Assembly: GCF_030463565.1 (NCBI RefSeq)
Contig: NC_134643.1
Location: 74,831,721 to 74,895,720 of the forward strand
Direction of reading: 5' to 3'
DNA length: 64,000 nucleotides
From: Pelecanus crispus
Lineage: Eukaryota > Chordata > Aves > Pelecaniformes > Pelecanidae
A program made the position numbers and the translations under genes. Under the pieces are notes generated by a model, which was not told the DNA's origin, searched no databases, and was given only the letters and a program-made list of their open reading frames with translations. This document shows positions 25,383 through 39,100 of this stretch, piece by piece (the stretch's first letter is position 1; every line of letters starts with the position of its first letter).

Positions 25383-26509
25383 AATATGTGTACTTGCATA
25401 CCATTTCACAAGAGTGATTGAATTCTCCCGTTGGTGCTTTCAAATAGATGCTCAAGGCTCAGTGGGATGTGGTTAATAGACATGTTAGATAAAAAAAGTA
25501 CATGGAACAAAATGCTGAGTTGTTCTGAAATAAGTGTTGTCTGTCATGACGGTCACTTAGTTATTGCAGCAGCTGAAGTAAAAGAATGGGACTTTTTGTT
25601 TCAAAAAAAAAAAATTCCAGTGATATCTACTGGAAGCAGAGTTTCTCCATCTAGCAAAACTGATATGACTCTGCTTGGTCTTGTCTTACAACTGCATCTG
25701 CAAATGTTTTGATATATCCAGATGTAGCCATAGGAACATGTGGCACCTAAAGAAATGAACCACCTTACCTAACTATTGAACTTGGGAGTGAGTTTTGGCA
25801 GGAAAACTAATTACTACTCTCTAGTTCTGCTTGTTTTTCAGCTGCTTTGTCCAGATGATATTTTTCTAACATGTCTCAGTGCAACCATAATTTCCTAAGG
25901 TGTCTTTAAAGCCAGGGGTTTGGGGGAGATATTTTTAATCAAAAATCTGTAACCTTTAGAAAACATATTTTATGTGACCAAATATACCAGTTTTAACTGA
26001 AAACAAGAGCTAATTCCAGATGCCAGATTATGAGAGTTATGCATGAGGAATCAATGATGTCAAAAGAAATTGTTACAGCCTCCAGCAGATTTAGGAAGCT
26101 ATTACTCCGGCCTCACGAGGTCAAGGAGGTGTCTAAACTGGCCTGTTTGGATACAGAAAGGAAGGCTGGCACAAGAAGGTCATAACTTGCTTATTGAGGG
26201 GTTTTTTTTTCCCGCTTTCTTGTGGAAAAAATGGTTCCAGCCAGAGTCATGGGGCAAAGCCCAGCTGCCTTTGGGTGCCACAGCAGCTCAGCACCAGGGC
26301 GGGGGGGCGAGCGCAACATTTTGATTTGTTGCCAGCCTTGAAAAAATTGTGGCTTTCCCTCCATCATTAAAAAGCTGCAACTGTAGGTCATGGATCTATG
26401 GTGGAAGCAGAGCAAACAGGACAAATTATTTTATCTTGCAGTGCAATTCTGCAATTAATGTTTGTGCTACTGTTGTGTCCCAAGAGCCCTTGCTGCCTAA
26501 GAAGCACTC

Positions 26510-26549
26510 TGCACACATATGTGCACACACATGCGCATGCACATGCACA
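26510..26549 (+). other. 40-nt alternating purine-pyrimidine tract (Z-DNA candidate)
   Basis: Every step from T26510 to A26549 alternates pyrimidine and purine, mixing CA/TG, TA and CG steps. Such tracts can adopt left-handed Z-DNA under negative supercoiling. It lies 2.2 kb beyond the SLCO1B-like stop codon. Confidence 0.6.
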
Positions 26550-29500
26550 AAATGGCAATCTCTGCTGCAAGATGTATGCATTTAAGGTAGGGCAAGGTGT
26601 GTATTGCCAAGCAGCAAATCAGCAAGAAACAATGATGACTGCTGCTAAGCATGGTCAGGAGAGATTTGAAGAAAACTAGAGAGCTAAATTTGAGCATCTT
26701 TACAGTTCTGGAAGGAAAGCCTAGACACTTTTTTAATTGTTTTTTTTTTTTGAGGGGAGAAAACTACTCAGTGGAAAGATGTACATCAATGTGTTTCAGC
26801 AATAATCTCTCACTGCAGCCACAATTTTTACACAGCGAGTTAAGTAAAATTCAACACCTACATCTACTCTTTTATCCACTGCTGTAAATATACCCATAGC
26901 TCCCTTTGCTCAGGTCTTTGGAAAGGCAGGCCAGTTTTATTCCAGTGCCTCCCTTTCAGTACTGAGGTTTTGAACATTAGGAGTAATGCCTCTAAACTGA
27001 CAAAGCTGGAAGTTATTGCAGCAGTTGGGGGCGGCGGGGGGGAAGTTGGTTTCCTTTGTGGGTTGTTTTTTTTTTCCCCCGGGTAGCTGGGGTTTCTTGG
27101 TAAACAGTGTGAGAAAAAAGGTTTTATCTTTCACGCCTAAAATGCCTAAGCCTGACCCCTCTTTGTATTGCTGATTTGGCCCAAGCTGAATGTTTACATC
27201 TCAAGACAAAGCTGAAACACATAAAAGAAGTGGTTTTCCAAGGCCATGTGTGGTGCTGTGAGCTTTATGTCTGAATCAATGCAAAGCATGAGAAAGGCTC
27301 ATTGAGCTTTTATGTTGTATATACTACCCCATGGATGTTACCCTAGTTTTATTCTGAAGCAGCATCTCTATGCAATAAAATACATCACAGACATATGGCA
27401 CAATACAAAGACAACAAATCTGTCAGTTTTATTTTGGTGACAGGTTATCTACTGGTGCAAATCCATCCACTGTGAATAACTTCACCTACCTGCCCAAGCT
27501 AGCAAGTGGGCTCATTAATGCCAAGCTGAACCAGTGTTAAAGATTAGCTCTTTTCTTTTATTTTAGAATTTATAATACTGATTTCTTGGCAAAATGGCTA
27601 TCTGTCATACATTTTATCCATAGTAGCATAACATCAGGTGGTGCCTTTAGTTTTAAACATATGAATTTTCTTTTCTAATAAAATTCTTGGAATTTAGAAA
27701 ATACTATTAATTTAATGTACCAGTGTGAAATATTCTGGAGTAATGTCAAAACACAAGGGACACTCTACAGGACTGTGCAAACCCACAGTGTGTGCCCTGT
27801 TGGATTATGGTCACAGACCTGATCAGGGATGGACCACTGATGTGTTCTACTCATTTCAAGGGTAAATGTTTCATATAGTCAGATCTCTCCAGTCTTTCAA
27901 AAAATTAATCTGGAATCTTAGCAGTTACTCATTATTTTTAAAAGATATTGGCCAGTGGTCAGTAATAGAACTAGTTAGCTTTCTTAGTGCACCTTCTCGT
28001 GCATGCCTTCTGGAATTCTTTACTTACACACACACTAAGTACCTGCAAGTATTTACTTGCAAAAGCTCCTTAGTTTCCAATTATTCATAATATTCTTTTT
28101 TTTCTTCTTCAAAACAGATTTTGAGAGTTCAATAGCTGACTCATTTCTGAATCATCATTAATTTCAGCCCACTAGTCTTTTTTTAATCCTCATTTTAATA
28201 CATGGGATTTAAAGTTGTTTGTTGCTTTCATTGACTTTAGGAATGCATTGAGTTGGTTGAAAAGAAGCATTATGGAGGGTAAGAAATGCTTTTGCCATCC
28301 AGGTCTCATAACTGCCCTTATTCCAGCCCTGTTAGACAAATCCTTCTGAGCTATAAGAGATTCAATAGCTAGTTCTTAAGGTCATCCAAACATTAGCAGA
28401 TCTAGAAGACCTGCCATTGGGTGAGCTGTCATTATCTCTACATTGATGACACTACTCAACACAGGATGCACTTTGCTAGCCTGGAGTCAACTTTGACTTG
28501 CAATAAATGCCAACTTTGGCATTTATAGGCATTCATTGGAAAGCAACAGCAGACAATGCACTGAAAACACAGTTTCCTGTTGTTCCTAAAAAGCTTCAAG
28601 AGGACTGAAGTTTTCAAAAAATGTAAAATTGCAGAACAGAACTGCCTTAGCAGCAGGTACTTATGGATGGATGGATGGGCAACCATTAACATTCAGAGTA
28701 AAAATATATCAAATCAATGTACTACTTAAATTATTTTATCTCCTAAATAAGCTGATTTGGTGAAATAGTTATCATACATGGGAATAAGACATGGGAATAA
28801 ATGGAACAGGATTTATTACAGTAACCAGACTACATTTTGTGGTCCAACTTCTGGCATTAACAAAAAAAGTCTGTGAATAATCCAACCCAGTTGATCCAAA
28901 AAGGCAACCTCTGGGTTGGGACTGCATGCACGGCTAGGATTGTTTGTGTTGATGCAGGAGTGAATCCCTGCACTGTGCAATTTCAAGCTGAAGAAAGAGA
29001 AAATCATGTGTTAAGGAGTTACTCCTCTACTTGAAATCATCTCTTTCCAAGTTGCTGTAACATGTCTTCTACAGTGAGAGCTCAATGACCAGTATTAGCT
29101 ATTTTTGTTCCTTTCCTGCTCTTCAGTTTTTCTCTCAGATTATGTCTTCTGGGATCTACAGAAACAAATGGAAATCATGGTATTTCTGCTACAGTTTTCA
29201 TCAGTATTTTCAGATCTTAGATCAGTCTCCATCAACACTTTGTAGTCAGAGAAGAATGGAGGAAAACTGAGCTGGAAATAACTATTATATTACACATAAA
29301 GATTTGAATGGTCTGATATGAGAAGGAGTGTTCTTTATCTTCCAAAACTTTAGTAGAGCATCTGTTACCCTCACACATGAACTCAAGGTAGACATTTTTT
29401 GACACATTGAAGTTGAACAGACTATCTTGAGGTTTGGGATGTCTGCATTCGGTTCTTTGCTCTGTTACAGTCTTATTTCCTTGGTCAAGAAATGCAAGCT

Positions 29501-32500
29501 TAGGAATCATAGATAAAATAACATTTTCCAAAGCACTTAGAAGCCAAATCTCCAAGTCAAACTTTTGTCTTTCAGATTACTTTATAATGGCATTCCAGTG
29601 GATGCAAGCTCCAAAACACTTAACTCACATTCAGTAGTGAAACTGAGGACGGTATAGGTGCTTTGAAAAATTCCATTTGAATTACTTTTATCACAGTAAA
29701 CATAAAAGAAAGGCAGTGCTTCAGGAGATATTTCCTATTCTAAAAAGATACAGCCCCAAAAACTAGAATGTTATGGGGTTTGTTAATAGTTATTGAGTTG
29801 CTTCCTCATTCTGCATGAGTTTTTGAAGTCTGGAAAATATATTGTAGCTTATAAGTGTTTTGTAAACATGATTTTATCTGAAGTCCCCAACCTTTCCTTT
29901 CTTGACCCAAGAGTAATTTTTGTCTGGAGATAACAGCTCCGCCACTGGAAGTTTAACTTTAATTATTTTAAGCTTGAATGACAGTAGTTATGAACACATC
30001 TTAGCCTTCTAGCTTTCAGCACAGGTTTTTGGCTTTCAGTCCAAACACTTTCCCAGAAACCGTAGTGCATTTGTAAAGCCCATGCAAAGTTGTCCTCTTC
30101 ACCACTGTAACAGGTGGCAGCTGGATTCAGCAGGTTAAGTTCATTCAGCTGTGATCATACCTTTGACTGTAGTGTAAATCTACTTCTTTTTTCTATATTG
30201 CTTGTTTTTAACTTTATGACCTAGCTATTTTACTTATCAAAATAAGGTCATGTATTTGTGGGCTAAAGACAGTCAGGGATTGGTAAATACCCATTATCTT
30301 CAGAGGGGTTTAACCTGTTTGTGTGCTGCCTCTGAAATGACATTTAAAATATTCCTAAAAACTGTAAGTTGAAATGTTTTGGAGATGTCCTGATTTAATT
30401 TTTTTAAGAAATGCATTATTCAGCATGCCCAGTACTAGATTTTTGGAGAATGCTGAGTACTAACGCTTTTAAACTCAAAATCGTTACCTAAATTACCTAA
30501 AATATGGCACCCAAAAATGGAACTCTTCTTCTAAATTCATTATCATTTTTTGAATACACAGATCGATACTTTTAAGCATTGGTAGGACACTTCTGCACAG
30601 TCTCCTAAAACCATATTTAATCAATTCTTCTCTGTAATTGCAATTTTATTCATGTGCTGATGTGTTCCTCTTTCCAAACCAGGTATCGCAATGAGCCATT
30701 CTCCAACTGATATAATATCATAATTGGCCATGAGAATCTTGTATGATTCATACCTTCTGCTGGTTATGAAGAATAAAATTCTATATAGAAATCTATGTAT
30801 CTGTTATGTTTAGGAGATGAGTTTCCCACCCATGCACCTGCAGCTTTAAAAAAGGTTGCAGCAATCAATACATAAAACCCAGCAGGTCCTTTTAGGTATT
30901 TCAGGTCACATCATCATTGTTATTACTATAACCTGTTCTTAGTACTAGAGTAATATTTCAGGTTTCCTTGGTCTTGTCAGGTTAATTCAGGACTCAAGCA
31001 CAAACTCTACAGTTATATATATTGCTAACATATATTGGCCCTTGCTCTAGTCTAAGAAAAGACCAAGAGTGTCTGGCTTTCTGGGGAAGGAAACTCCAGC
31101 AGAGATGGAGCCAGGTCACCCTGAAGCTATGCTCTGAAATGCCATGCAGATACAACCAACTCAAGACATGACTCACAGCTGTGGCAAGGAGGCTGCTGTG
31201 CTGGCAGGAGCAGCCCATGGGATGCAAAGAAGGCGACCAGCTTGTTCAGGCAGAGCTATGCTCTCCCACTGTTCATTATGAATCAGCACCCCATGTAGGG
31301 CCACCTCACAGTGGGATATCAGGCTCCAATAACCCCATGTAAGTGAGCCAGACTAGCAACCCACTTTTGTTATCAGGAAGACACATCCTGAGGGATGCAG
31401 TTAGTAGGGCCACCAGCAGCTGCAGGGGACAAGCCACAGCTCTCTCCCACAGGGCTGCATATGGACCCTCTGTAGGGAAGCTAAACAGCCACGGCTGAAG
31501 GTATATTGAGCCACCTAAAAGCAGGGTATTCTTGGAGGATGCCTTCTGGCCTCGTCTGAAACTGCATTAATACCTTTACTGTGAAAATGCCATCTGAGCT
31601 ATGTGAGTGGCAGAACTCAGTAGATGTATAAGAAATCCAAGTCTGAGATCTAGTATAATACTAATTTTAGAGATATGAGCTAATACATGGCATCAGTGTT
31701 CCATCAATGAGATGATAATAAACTAAATATATGTTCAAATGAGATTAAGTCATTTATTATTTTTGCAGATAACAGGAAGAGCACTGATTCATTTATACAT
31801 CTATATGTCTTACTGAGAAACATGAAACTTTTCGGATGATTTCTTACCTGGTGATTTTAGAGGAGAAGAAAGTGCTGCATTTTTATATAAATGCCTCATA
31901 GTGTAACATGGTTGAGGAGATTAATTATTTAGGTATGACAGTCACTGACTCAGAATATCTCGTTTAAGATGCAGATCTGTTATAATAATTTTAGAAATAC
32001 TTCTCAGATTTTTTTTTCCCTGCATCATGTAAGTCTTATTCTGACCAAATGTCGAGGATTCCATAAGAATACTTTGTCTCCACCTGTATTTCCCTTATAC
32101 CAATTTCTGTATAGCCTCTCTTGTAAGTTTATTTCACTAACCTACCAAAATCTGCTGGCTTGTTGCTTCCTGGTAGTCTTGATCACTCAGGACTTATTAC
32201 TTTTTTTTTTTTTTCCCCCACTAAATGTGGTAATCACTTTGCAGCACCTCAAAATTCAAGTAGCAGGATTTTTTTTGTTTTTTCTTCTTGGCTGACTTGA
32301 ACTGTGATTAAGTTATGCTTTAGTAGCTTAGAATAAAAATATGAATTAATTAGAAAGTAAGATATATAAGTAACAGTGGAGAAAATAACATGTGATTCAG
32401 ACCTGTATTAACAGTTTCAGCTAGAAAGAACTTTGACCATATTCCAAACTAGAGGTAGGCAAAATGGCAGTATATTCCACAGTGAAAAATTGGTAGACTA

Positions 32501-33751
32501 AATCTAATGTTACCTTTCTGCTATATTGTTAAAATATTTGAAATGCTTTAAATTTAATTTGACAGCCTGAAGCATTTTCTGTTTATTCTGCAACAGTAGT
32601 ACTCTATTCCCAATTTATTTTTCTGTCAGGATAGACAGGACTTGTTGCTAATGGGGACACAAAACCCACAGGAGGGCTTGGTCTTTGTAGGGTACATGAT
32701 CCTAATGCATACAGAAAACTGTGGATTTAGGGCTGCTGGTTTTTTTTTTCTCTTTGATAAACAACTAGAAAATATAAAAACAGGTAGTCATAGGTCATTA
32801 TGTCTGCTTGATTATATATCTAAAAGTAAAGAAATGCCAAATAAGTGCACTGTCTTCTGGGATAAGGCTCCATCTTCCATAGTTATTCTGACAGAAGGAC
32901 TTTGATAATGCCATTAAAGGGCTTTTTGACAGCCTCAAACAAAAGTTGGGTAAACACAAGGCTCATGCCCTTAGAACACCCACAGTCTGATAAAACTTCA
33001 CTGGTTTGGCTATCTATTCATTGGTATCAGTGAAATTACCATGATTTATGGCCCACCAAGTTGTCTGTAATGATCCCTGAACTACCTGGTTTGTCATCTT
33101 TCTTCAAAAGCATGACTGACTTGGTGTAGTTGCAAATTTGCCTCAAAAATAGCTTTCCTGGTTAACAATTTCTCTCACCACCTTAGAATACAACAGGTTT
33201 CTCTTCCTTCCTGGAGGATCTTCCCAGTGATGGAGCTCAGAGGTGTCAGAACTAGCTCCAAGCATACTGACACAGCTATCACACGGGACAAAGATACCAG
33301 TTTTGATCCCAGAATTAGTAATGTGGCTTTGCAATCAAACCAGAGTCCCAGGGTCCTCTCTGCCTCTCTGTTTGGTGAAACCTTGCCTTTGAAGTAGCAG
33401 GAACTAAAAGGGAGAATGTCCTTATTTCTTCTCTATTGTGAGAGGCAAGGGGATTAAAACACTTACAGAAGATGTCACTCAGTTGACCACCTACATAATT
33501 TTTTGTATATTCTGTGCTAGTTGCATGTTGAAGAACAAATTATTCCCATGAAGAAACTTCTACCTGCTGTTCACAGGAGAGTGCTTAGACTTATGCACAA
33601 GAAATGGTACATGTTGAAAACGTAGGCCTTGGAGTTGGGAGTATACTGAGCCAGAGGCTCATTTAATACCACCTGTGGCAGCAATTATGCTATTATTGAT
33701 TTGGGACTATTATGAATAATGATGTTAAGTCTTATTTTTTTGCAAAAGCTT

Positions 33752-33935
33752 CATAGAATCACAGAATCATAGAATGTTTTGGGTTGAAAGGGACCTTTAG
33801 AGGTCATCTAGCCCAACCCCCCTGCAGTGAGCAGGGACAGTTTAACCAGATCAGGTTGCTCAGAGCCCCATCCAACCTGACCTTCAGTGTTTCTAGGGAT
33901 GGGGCCTCCACTACCTCGCTGGGCAACCTGTTCCA
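33752..33935 (-). mobile_element. CR1 LINE 3' fragment, 5'-truncated
   Basis: The minus strand reads as the end of CR1 ORF2 and its 3' UTR, ending in the octamer-type tail (plus strand begins CATAGAATCACAGAATCATAG). The 8-bp sequence AAAAGCTT flanks it at 33744-33751 and 33935-33942, apparently a target-site duplication. About 184 bp, intergenic. Confidence 0.9.
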
Positions 33936-34708
33936 AAAGCTTGCTTTACCAAGTTGCATTTGGGGTAAATATCTGGACATGAATCATCAGATCTGACCAG
34001 AATCTCATTTCTAGTCTGACATCAATTATCAATGCACCTTTGATAATACATTACCTCCCGTGAAAAATCAAGCAATAGGTGCAAAAGATGCTCTCATCAA
34101 AAAATCTGTAATATATTTTTTTTTATAAAACAATGTACAGAAATAAATACCCAAACAACTGAAGTAAAAGGGAAATGATGTTAGCATGAGTCATCTGACT
34201 GAGTCTATATCACTATCACCAATCAGGTGTGTTTCTAGAACTGCCAATATATTTATTCGGTCTTAAAACGTTGTTTGCAAAAGGAGAAAGGCACACCATG
34301 ATTTTCTCTGTGTAAAATTCCTGGGGTTTCTGGAACTTGGATTTTTCTTTAATTATTTCCAGACCTAGATGCAATATTGATATCATCTGTACTAGAGAAG
34401 CTTTCATTCCTGTTCCCTTATAACACACACCACTTCCCCATATCTGCTGGGAGTTTATAATAAAGACAATGTCTAAATGTGCTGGTCATTGTCTTTAAGC
34501 AATGAAATGCAAACAACTCCATCCCCAAGGCCAGGATATGAAGAACTTGCTTTCAGTGAGTACCACATCAACCCTTTTCCCATTCCTGTTCTTGCACTTA
34601 CACAGGGCAGATGGTAGAAGAAAGGTCAGAAGATCATTTAATACGGAGAGTCTCTCTTTTTAGCCCTCTGCTCTGCTGCGTTCTCGGATAAAAGGTTGTA
34701 GATTTTCT

Positions 34709-34897
34709 TTATATTAGTACAGTGCTGTCTTCCATATCCTGAGGAAGTTTAAGATTTGGAAAGAAAGCTTGTTTCTTAGGTTTAGGCTTGTGCACAGGAC
34801 CACAGGGAGCAGAGATACCCTTCAGAAAAGAAAGCAAAATGGCTGTGATGATGGAGACAAAACCTACAGTGATCTTACTAGGGATGTTTGCTCCCAT
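34709..34897 (-). other. Unassigned 62-codon open frame with a hydrophobic segment
   Basis: Starts at an ATG in good context (A at -3, G at +4) and encodes a hydrophobic stretch at residues 9-27 (ITVGFVSIITAILLSFLKG), then a Pro/Lys-rich tail ending DSTVLI. A plausible splice acceptor (TTTCATTGGCAG) lies 21 nt upstream. It sits about 1 kb past the SLCO1A2-like stop on the same strand. I do not recognise a family; it may be chance. An upstream overlapping ATG frame argues against efficient translation. Confidence 0.2.
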
Positions 34898-35322
34898 TGT
34901 GAAGGTACATCATGAGAGCTGCCAATGAAATATCACACTTCAACTATTTTTAGAGACTTTTTTTCCCAGTAATGACTGTTGGAAACATCCTTTAATAAAA
35001 AGTTTCTCTCTGAACTAGGCTGTCTGTGAAAAGCTGTAAATTTGCAAGTTTTCAGTACTGTATTTCAAGGCTTACCAGAGGTTCCTTAAACAAGGAAGGA
35101 AATCTATATACATGTGGTATAAATGCAGTGCTCATTGGGATAAAAATGCCTACTCACACACCAAAAAAACCCAACCAAACAAACAACAAAAAAACACCTG
35201 AAGAAACTTCAATACCTATCACTTTATTGCATCAGTTCAGAGTAATTTCACTCAAACTCAATACTGAGATGTGCTGTAAAATTAATACACCACTTTCTTT
35301 TGTTTGCAAACCCTTTTGATTG

Positions 35323-35328
35323 TTTATT
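35323..35328 (-). terminator. Poly(A) signal candidate, SLCO1A2-like
   Basis: AATAAA on the minus strand (TTTATT as given), about 580 nt after the stop codon. A second AATAAA lies at 35223-35228 on the same strand. Either would end the transcript well before the + gene's 3' end. Confidence 0.4.
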
Positions 35329-35909
35329 GTGTTCAAGCCAAACCCCAAAGTCGTTGTGCAGTTCTTGTTCAGGGAGTGCTCACTGACAGCCCTGGGGCTC
35401 TCACCTGAGCATGAGCTGTGGGACCCAGTCTGGAACGAAGAGCTCTGGTCATGAACCACACAGCAAAGGCCGTCAGAGCAACTGGGCAATTGTAAGTCAA
35501 TTAGTCATTTAGAGCTATAGGACTAAATACAGAGCAAAAGGACTTGAAATATAGTAGGTGAAAAATGGAAAAGCAGCTTATTGTGGATTTCTTCTCTTTC
35601 ATTTTTCAATCGTAATCAAATGTATGGCACTTGAAAAATTTTGGCTAATCTTACTGTCAGTCTAGAAAGGGACTTAGAGAAAGAGGATGGGAGAGTTCCC
35701 CTAAATTTTGAAAACCTTTTCCCCCTATTGTTTCAGATGAGGAGAGAAAGAGGACAAGGTAAAGAAAATTAAAAGTCAATGCTTCAAAGATTTTTTTTTT
35801 GAACCCTCAAAATGTAAACTAGTTGTTGGTCAGTAATTAGACCCCTGTTGTGCTTAGAAAAACTGAAGCATAGGCAGAGTTAAGAAAAGGCTGTTTCATT
35901 TTTTTTTTT

Positions 35910-36132
35910 TTACATACAAGTTTCCTCACTCTCCTCTGAGGTTCTTGCACCAGGAAGAATGTCTTTTTTGTTGGCAGTAGCTGGTTCTTTGCTGGTTGAT
36001 CTTTCTGTATTTTTAATATTTGACATCTCTTTGCCATCCGGTTTAAAGCGTTTCATTATTAAAACAAAGAGCACTATGTATAAGAGACAGCATCCTGCCC
36101 GTAGTCCTGCAATGAGGCCAAGATAGACATTT
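35910..36132 (-). CDS. SLCO1A2: SLCO1A2-like coding exon 14 (TM12, C-terminal tail, stop)
   Basis: 223 nt ending in TAA at 35912-35910, just before a poly-A run on this strand. It encodes [16 protein letters not shown]12, and a Lys/Ser/Glu-rich cytoplasmic tail ending [12 protein letters not shown] ending could serve as a class I PDZ ligand, but it is not the family's KTKL. Confidence 0.92.
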
Positions 36133-39100
36133 CTAGAAAAAAAGGTGACAAAATATGTTTATATTAATAAAGCTTGTCACTTCTGAGCAGAAGCAGGTAA
36201 GATGTCAAACACACTTTGGCAAAACCATCTATTCTCAGCCAGGTATTGCTCCACGTCTCAAAATCACAAACAGAAAGCAAACAATCTCATGGGTTTTAGT
36301 CCCAGGCAGGTTCTAATCAGGTCCTATACTCGTAGCAGAAATACCTCCTGTCTGAAGAGTTCTCCCATTCAGCAGATGATATTTTAGGGATGGGACAGGA
36401 GGAGCTGCACCAGCTGGGGCTTTGCCTGTTGTCCCAGCCTTCCCTCAGCCCCTCACTGGCTCCTCACCACAGTTCTCCATGCACCAGCAGTTATTTGGGT
36501 CCCCTCTCCAAGTGGATTTTGTGAGCTGTCTTATACATTAAGAAGCAGAGAAATGAGGGATGAGGAAGAGTGTCTTCAGTACTACACCTACTCCATGGTT
36601 TTTCAGTCTCCCACAAAGACAAAGCATCGCAGAGTTATTCAGTGCACTAAGGCTTCAATAAAGGAACTACTTCTGGTGATGTAAGACAGTGTACTGCAAT
36701 GTCACATGTCAGATTGAATCAAAATTATTTGGCCTATTTGATCTATTAAGGCCTAGTCAAATTAAGGAGTTTTGGTGGTTTTAGTACCCTAATCAGTCTA
36801 TTGACAATTGTCATGGGCAAAGCATACCTTGGTCTTTGGTGCCCAAAGCTGCCTCGGAAGCCAAATTCCCAACCCCTTCCCAAAGATTTCCGCTTACCTG
36901 AATGCTTTGGTGTCGTATACCCGACAAGATCCAGATCCCCCGCAGTTTTTTGTCCCCCATTTCAAGCAGGTCTCATCTATCAAAGCACCAAAATAAATAG
37001 GGGCTGGGAGTCCTCCTGCAAAGAAAATTCTTATTACATGATCTCTCAGACATGAAGATCTCACCGTTTAATGTCATGGTAAATAAATGAGGAAATTAAT
37101 GTCAGGGTTTCTGAATCATGGCTGCATAAAATGGGACTAAATATCCAGCTCCAGCTTTGAGATTCCAAGATTTGTGAAAATATTTAAGCAAGTACCTAAA
37201 GGGGTTGAAAGGATGGAAGATTATAGCATCATTATTATAGTCAGCAAGGGAAATGTTAGTAATTCTACTTTAATGGCATTTTTATTAGAATTATAACTTC
37301 TGTTGTTTAAAGAAATAGTACAACTAACATTTCTTTTTCAGTCCCTGGTGTGGAATTACGTGCCATGACATGTTAATATTTATGTATACTAATGGATCTA
37401 TTCAGGTATCACACAACAGTTTCATTAAAAATGGTTAGCTGAGTGTAAAAGGCTGAAATTAAGCATTTGCTCAAAACCAACCAGGTAATAAGTGTATTAC
37501 TTATGTAGTACTAAAAGAATTCCTTTTAGACAGTCGTAATGCTTTAATATAATCAGTAAGCTGTTTCAGGGATAATGTGCAGTTTTGTGAAGAAAACTGT
37601 TTCATAAAGGCACAAGATTGACTTTCTGCAACATTCAGCTAAAATATGGAGATTAGGAGAGAGATCCAAATGACTACTTGGGCTTGTCTGCATGGAGGAG
37701 ATCTCAAAAATCAGCAAGAAAGTGAAGATAAGGCAAGGTTTGTCAGAGGCATGGCAGAGTACATGCCTGAAGACTGTAACGATCATTTCCTGCAGATAAA
37801 CACAAGAAAGAAAATAATAGGCAGGGTACATGGTAGCTCTAAGTGAAAAATGGTCAGCAACAGGGAGCACTGGTGTTAAGGATATCCATCTCAGGTAGTT
37901 GTGTCCACAAATAAAAAATAATTAAAAAAAAAGAGTACAATGCAGTTTCCCTCCTTTGCCTGATTCCTTTCCTGCATAGAAAAATTCTGAAGAGATAATC
38001 ATAATATGTAATTACATACCAGGAAACATGTAGCAAGCTCCTCCGAAACTTTTGAAATGCATAGTCTGCTTACAAATTAAAATTTTGGAAAATTTCTTCT
38101 GTTCTCATCTGGAGCAAGGACATTGCACTGGCTACCTTTGGTCTGTCTCTTTGACTACCTACTTGAATCCCACAAAGAAATGAAGTATTACCTAGTACTC
38201 TACCACCTAAAGTTTCAATCCCAACAGCAAAGGATTTCAGGTCTGGTGAAACAGATCTAAAAAGGAAACAAAAATAGTACATTGTATTGGGGCACAAAAG
38301 ATTTATGTACCTATAGCCATTCTGTGAACATCTGCAAGAGTACTGTGGTTTACCGAGCATAGTCCACTCAAACCCTAATTGAAAACATTCACCAAAGTTA
38401 AAGTTCAGATGTAGAGCCTCCTTCTGTTGACTTAAGTGGATGAACTCTCGTTGAAATCAATGGGAAAATCTACCAAAATTGATCTTGAACCCAAGGAGAA
38501 CAGATTGTAAAGACTTTTGGGAGAGCGTGCATGGGAAAATTAAAGTGAACCAACTAAAAGTAGGCACTCCGTGTCCATAAGTTAATCTCCAGGAAGCTTC
38601 CTTGCTTTAGAAGGAACTGTACTGTGCAATGGTGAACAGAAGGAACAAGGGTGTGCAGTCCTTGCTAGCTACGTGCAGGTAAAACCCACCTCTGCCTCTC
38701 GCATTTTAGAGAGAGACAGCAAACATGAGTTAACTGGCTACAAAAGTACCTCATTCCTACCAGTGGAGAAACAGCCCATGTCCATCAGATGAACTGGAAG
38801 AATTCACAAAACCAGAGGGGAGTACTGAGCTGGCACAGGGGCAGGAGGGAGACTTGCTATGGCCAGCCTGTTCCCTGAACTGGAGCTTATACGTCAGTAT
38901 ATTGTCTTTTCAGCATTAACATGAAAGGCTCTTCATTATACACATTATATAGCATTTGGAAAACTTTGCCCAGCAAAGTTACCCTTGTCCATAATCCAGG
39001 CATGTGGTAAGAATATAGAAAAACAGAAAAAGAAATGCTTCAGAAGAATCAGCAGCTTAACAAAGTGAGTTATCTAGTCATGCATGCTAACTACTGAGGA

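Larger units (their letters stand above)
24332..33743. other. Intergenic region between the convergent transporter genes
   Basis: Begins with the SLCO1B-like 3' UTR and then has no coding region that I can support. It contains a 40-nt alternating purine-pyrimidine tract (26510-26549), short G-runs near 26300 and 27030, and a GC-richer, repeat-like stretch at about 31040-31560 that I cannot name. Reading frames are short and show no family motifs. Confidence 0.6.
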
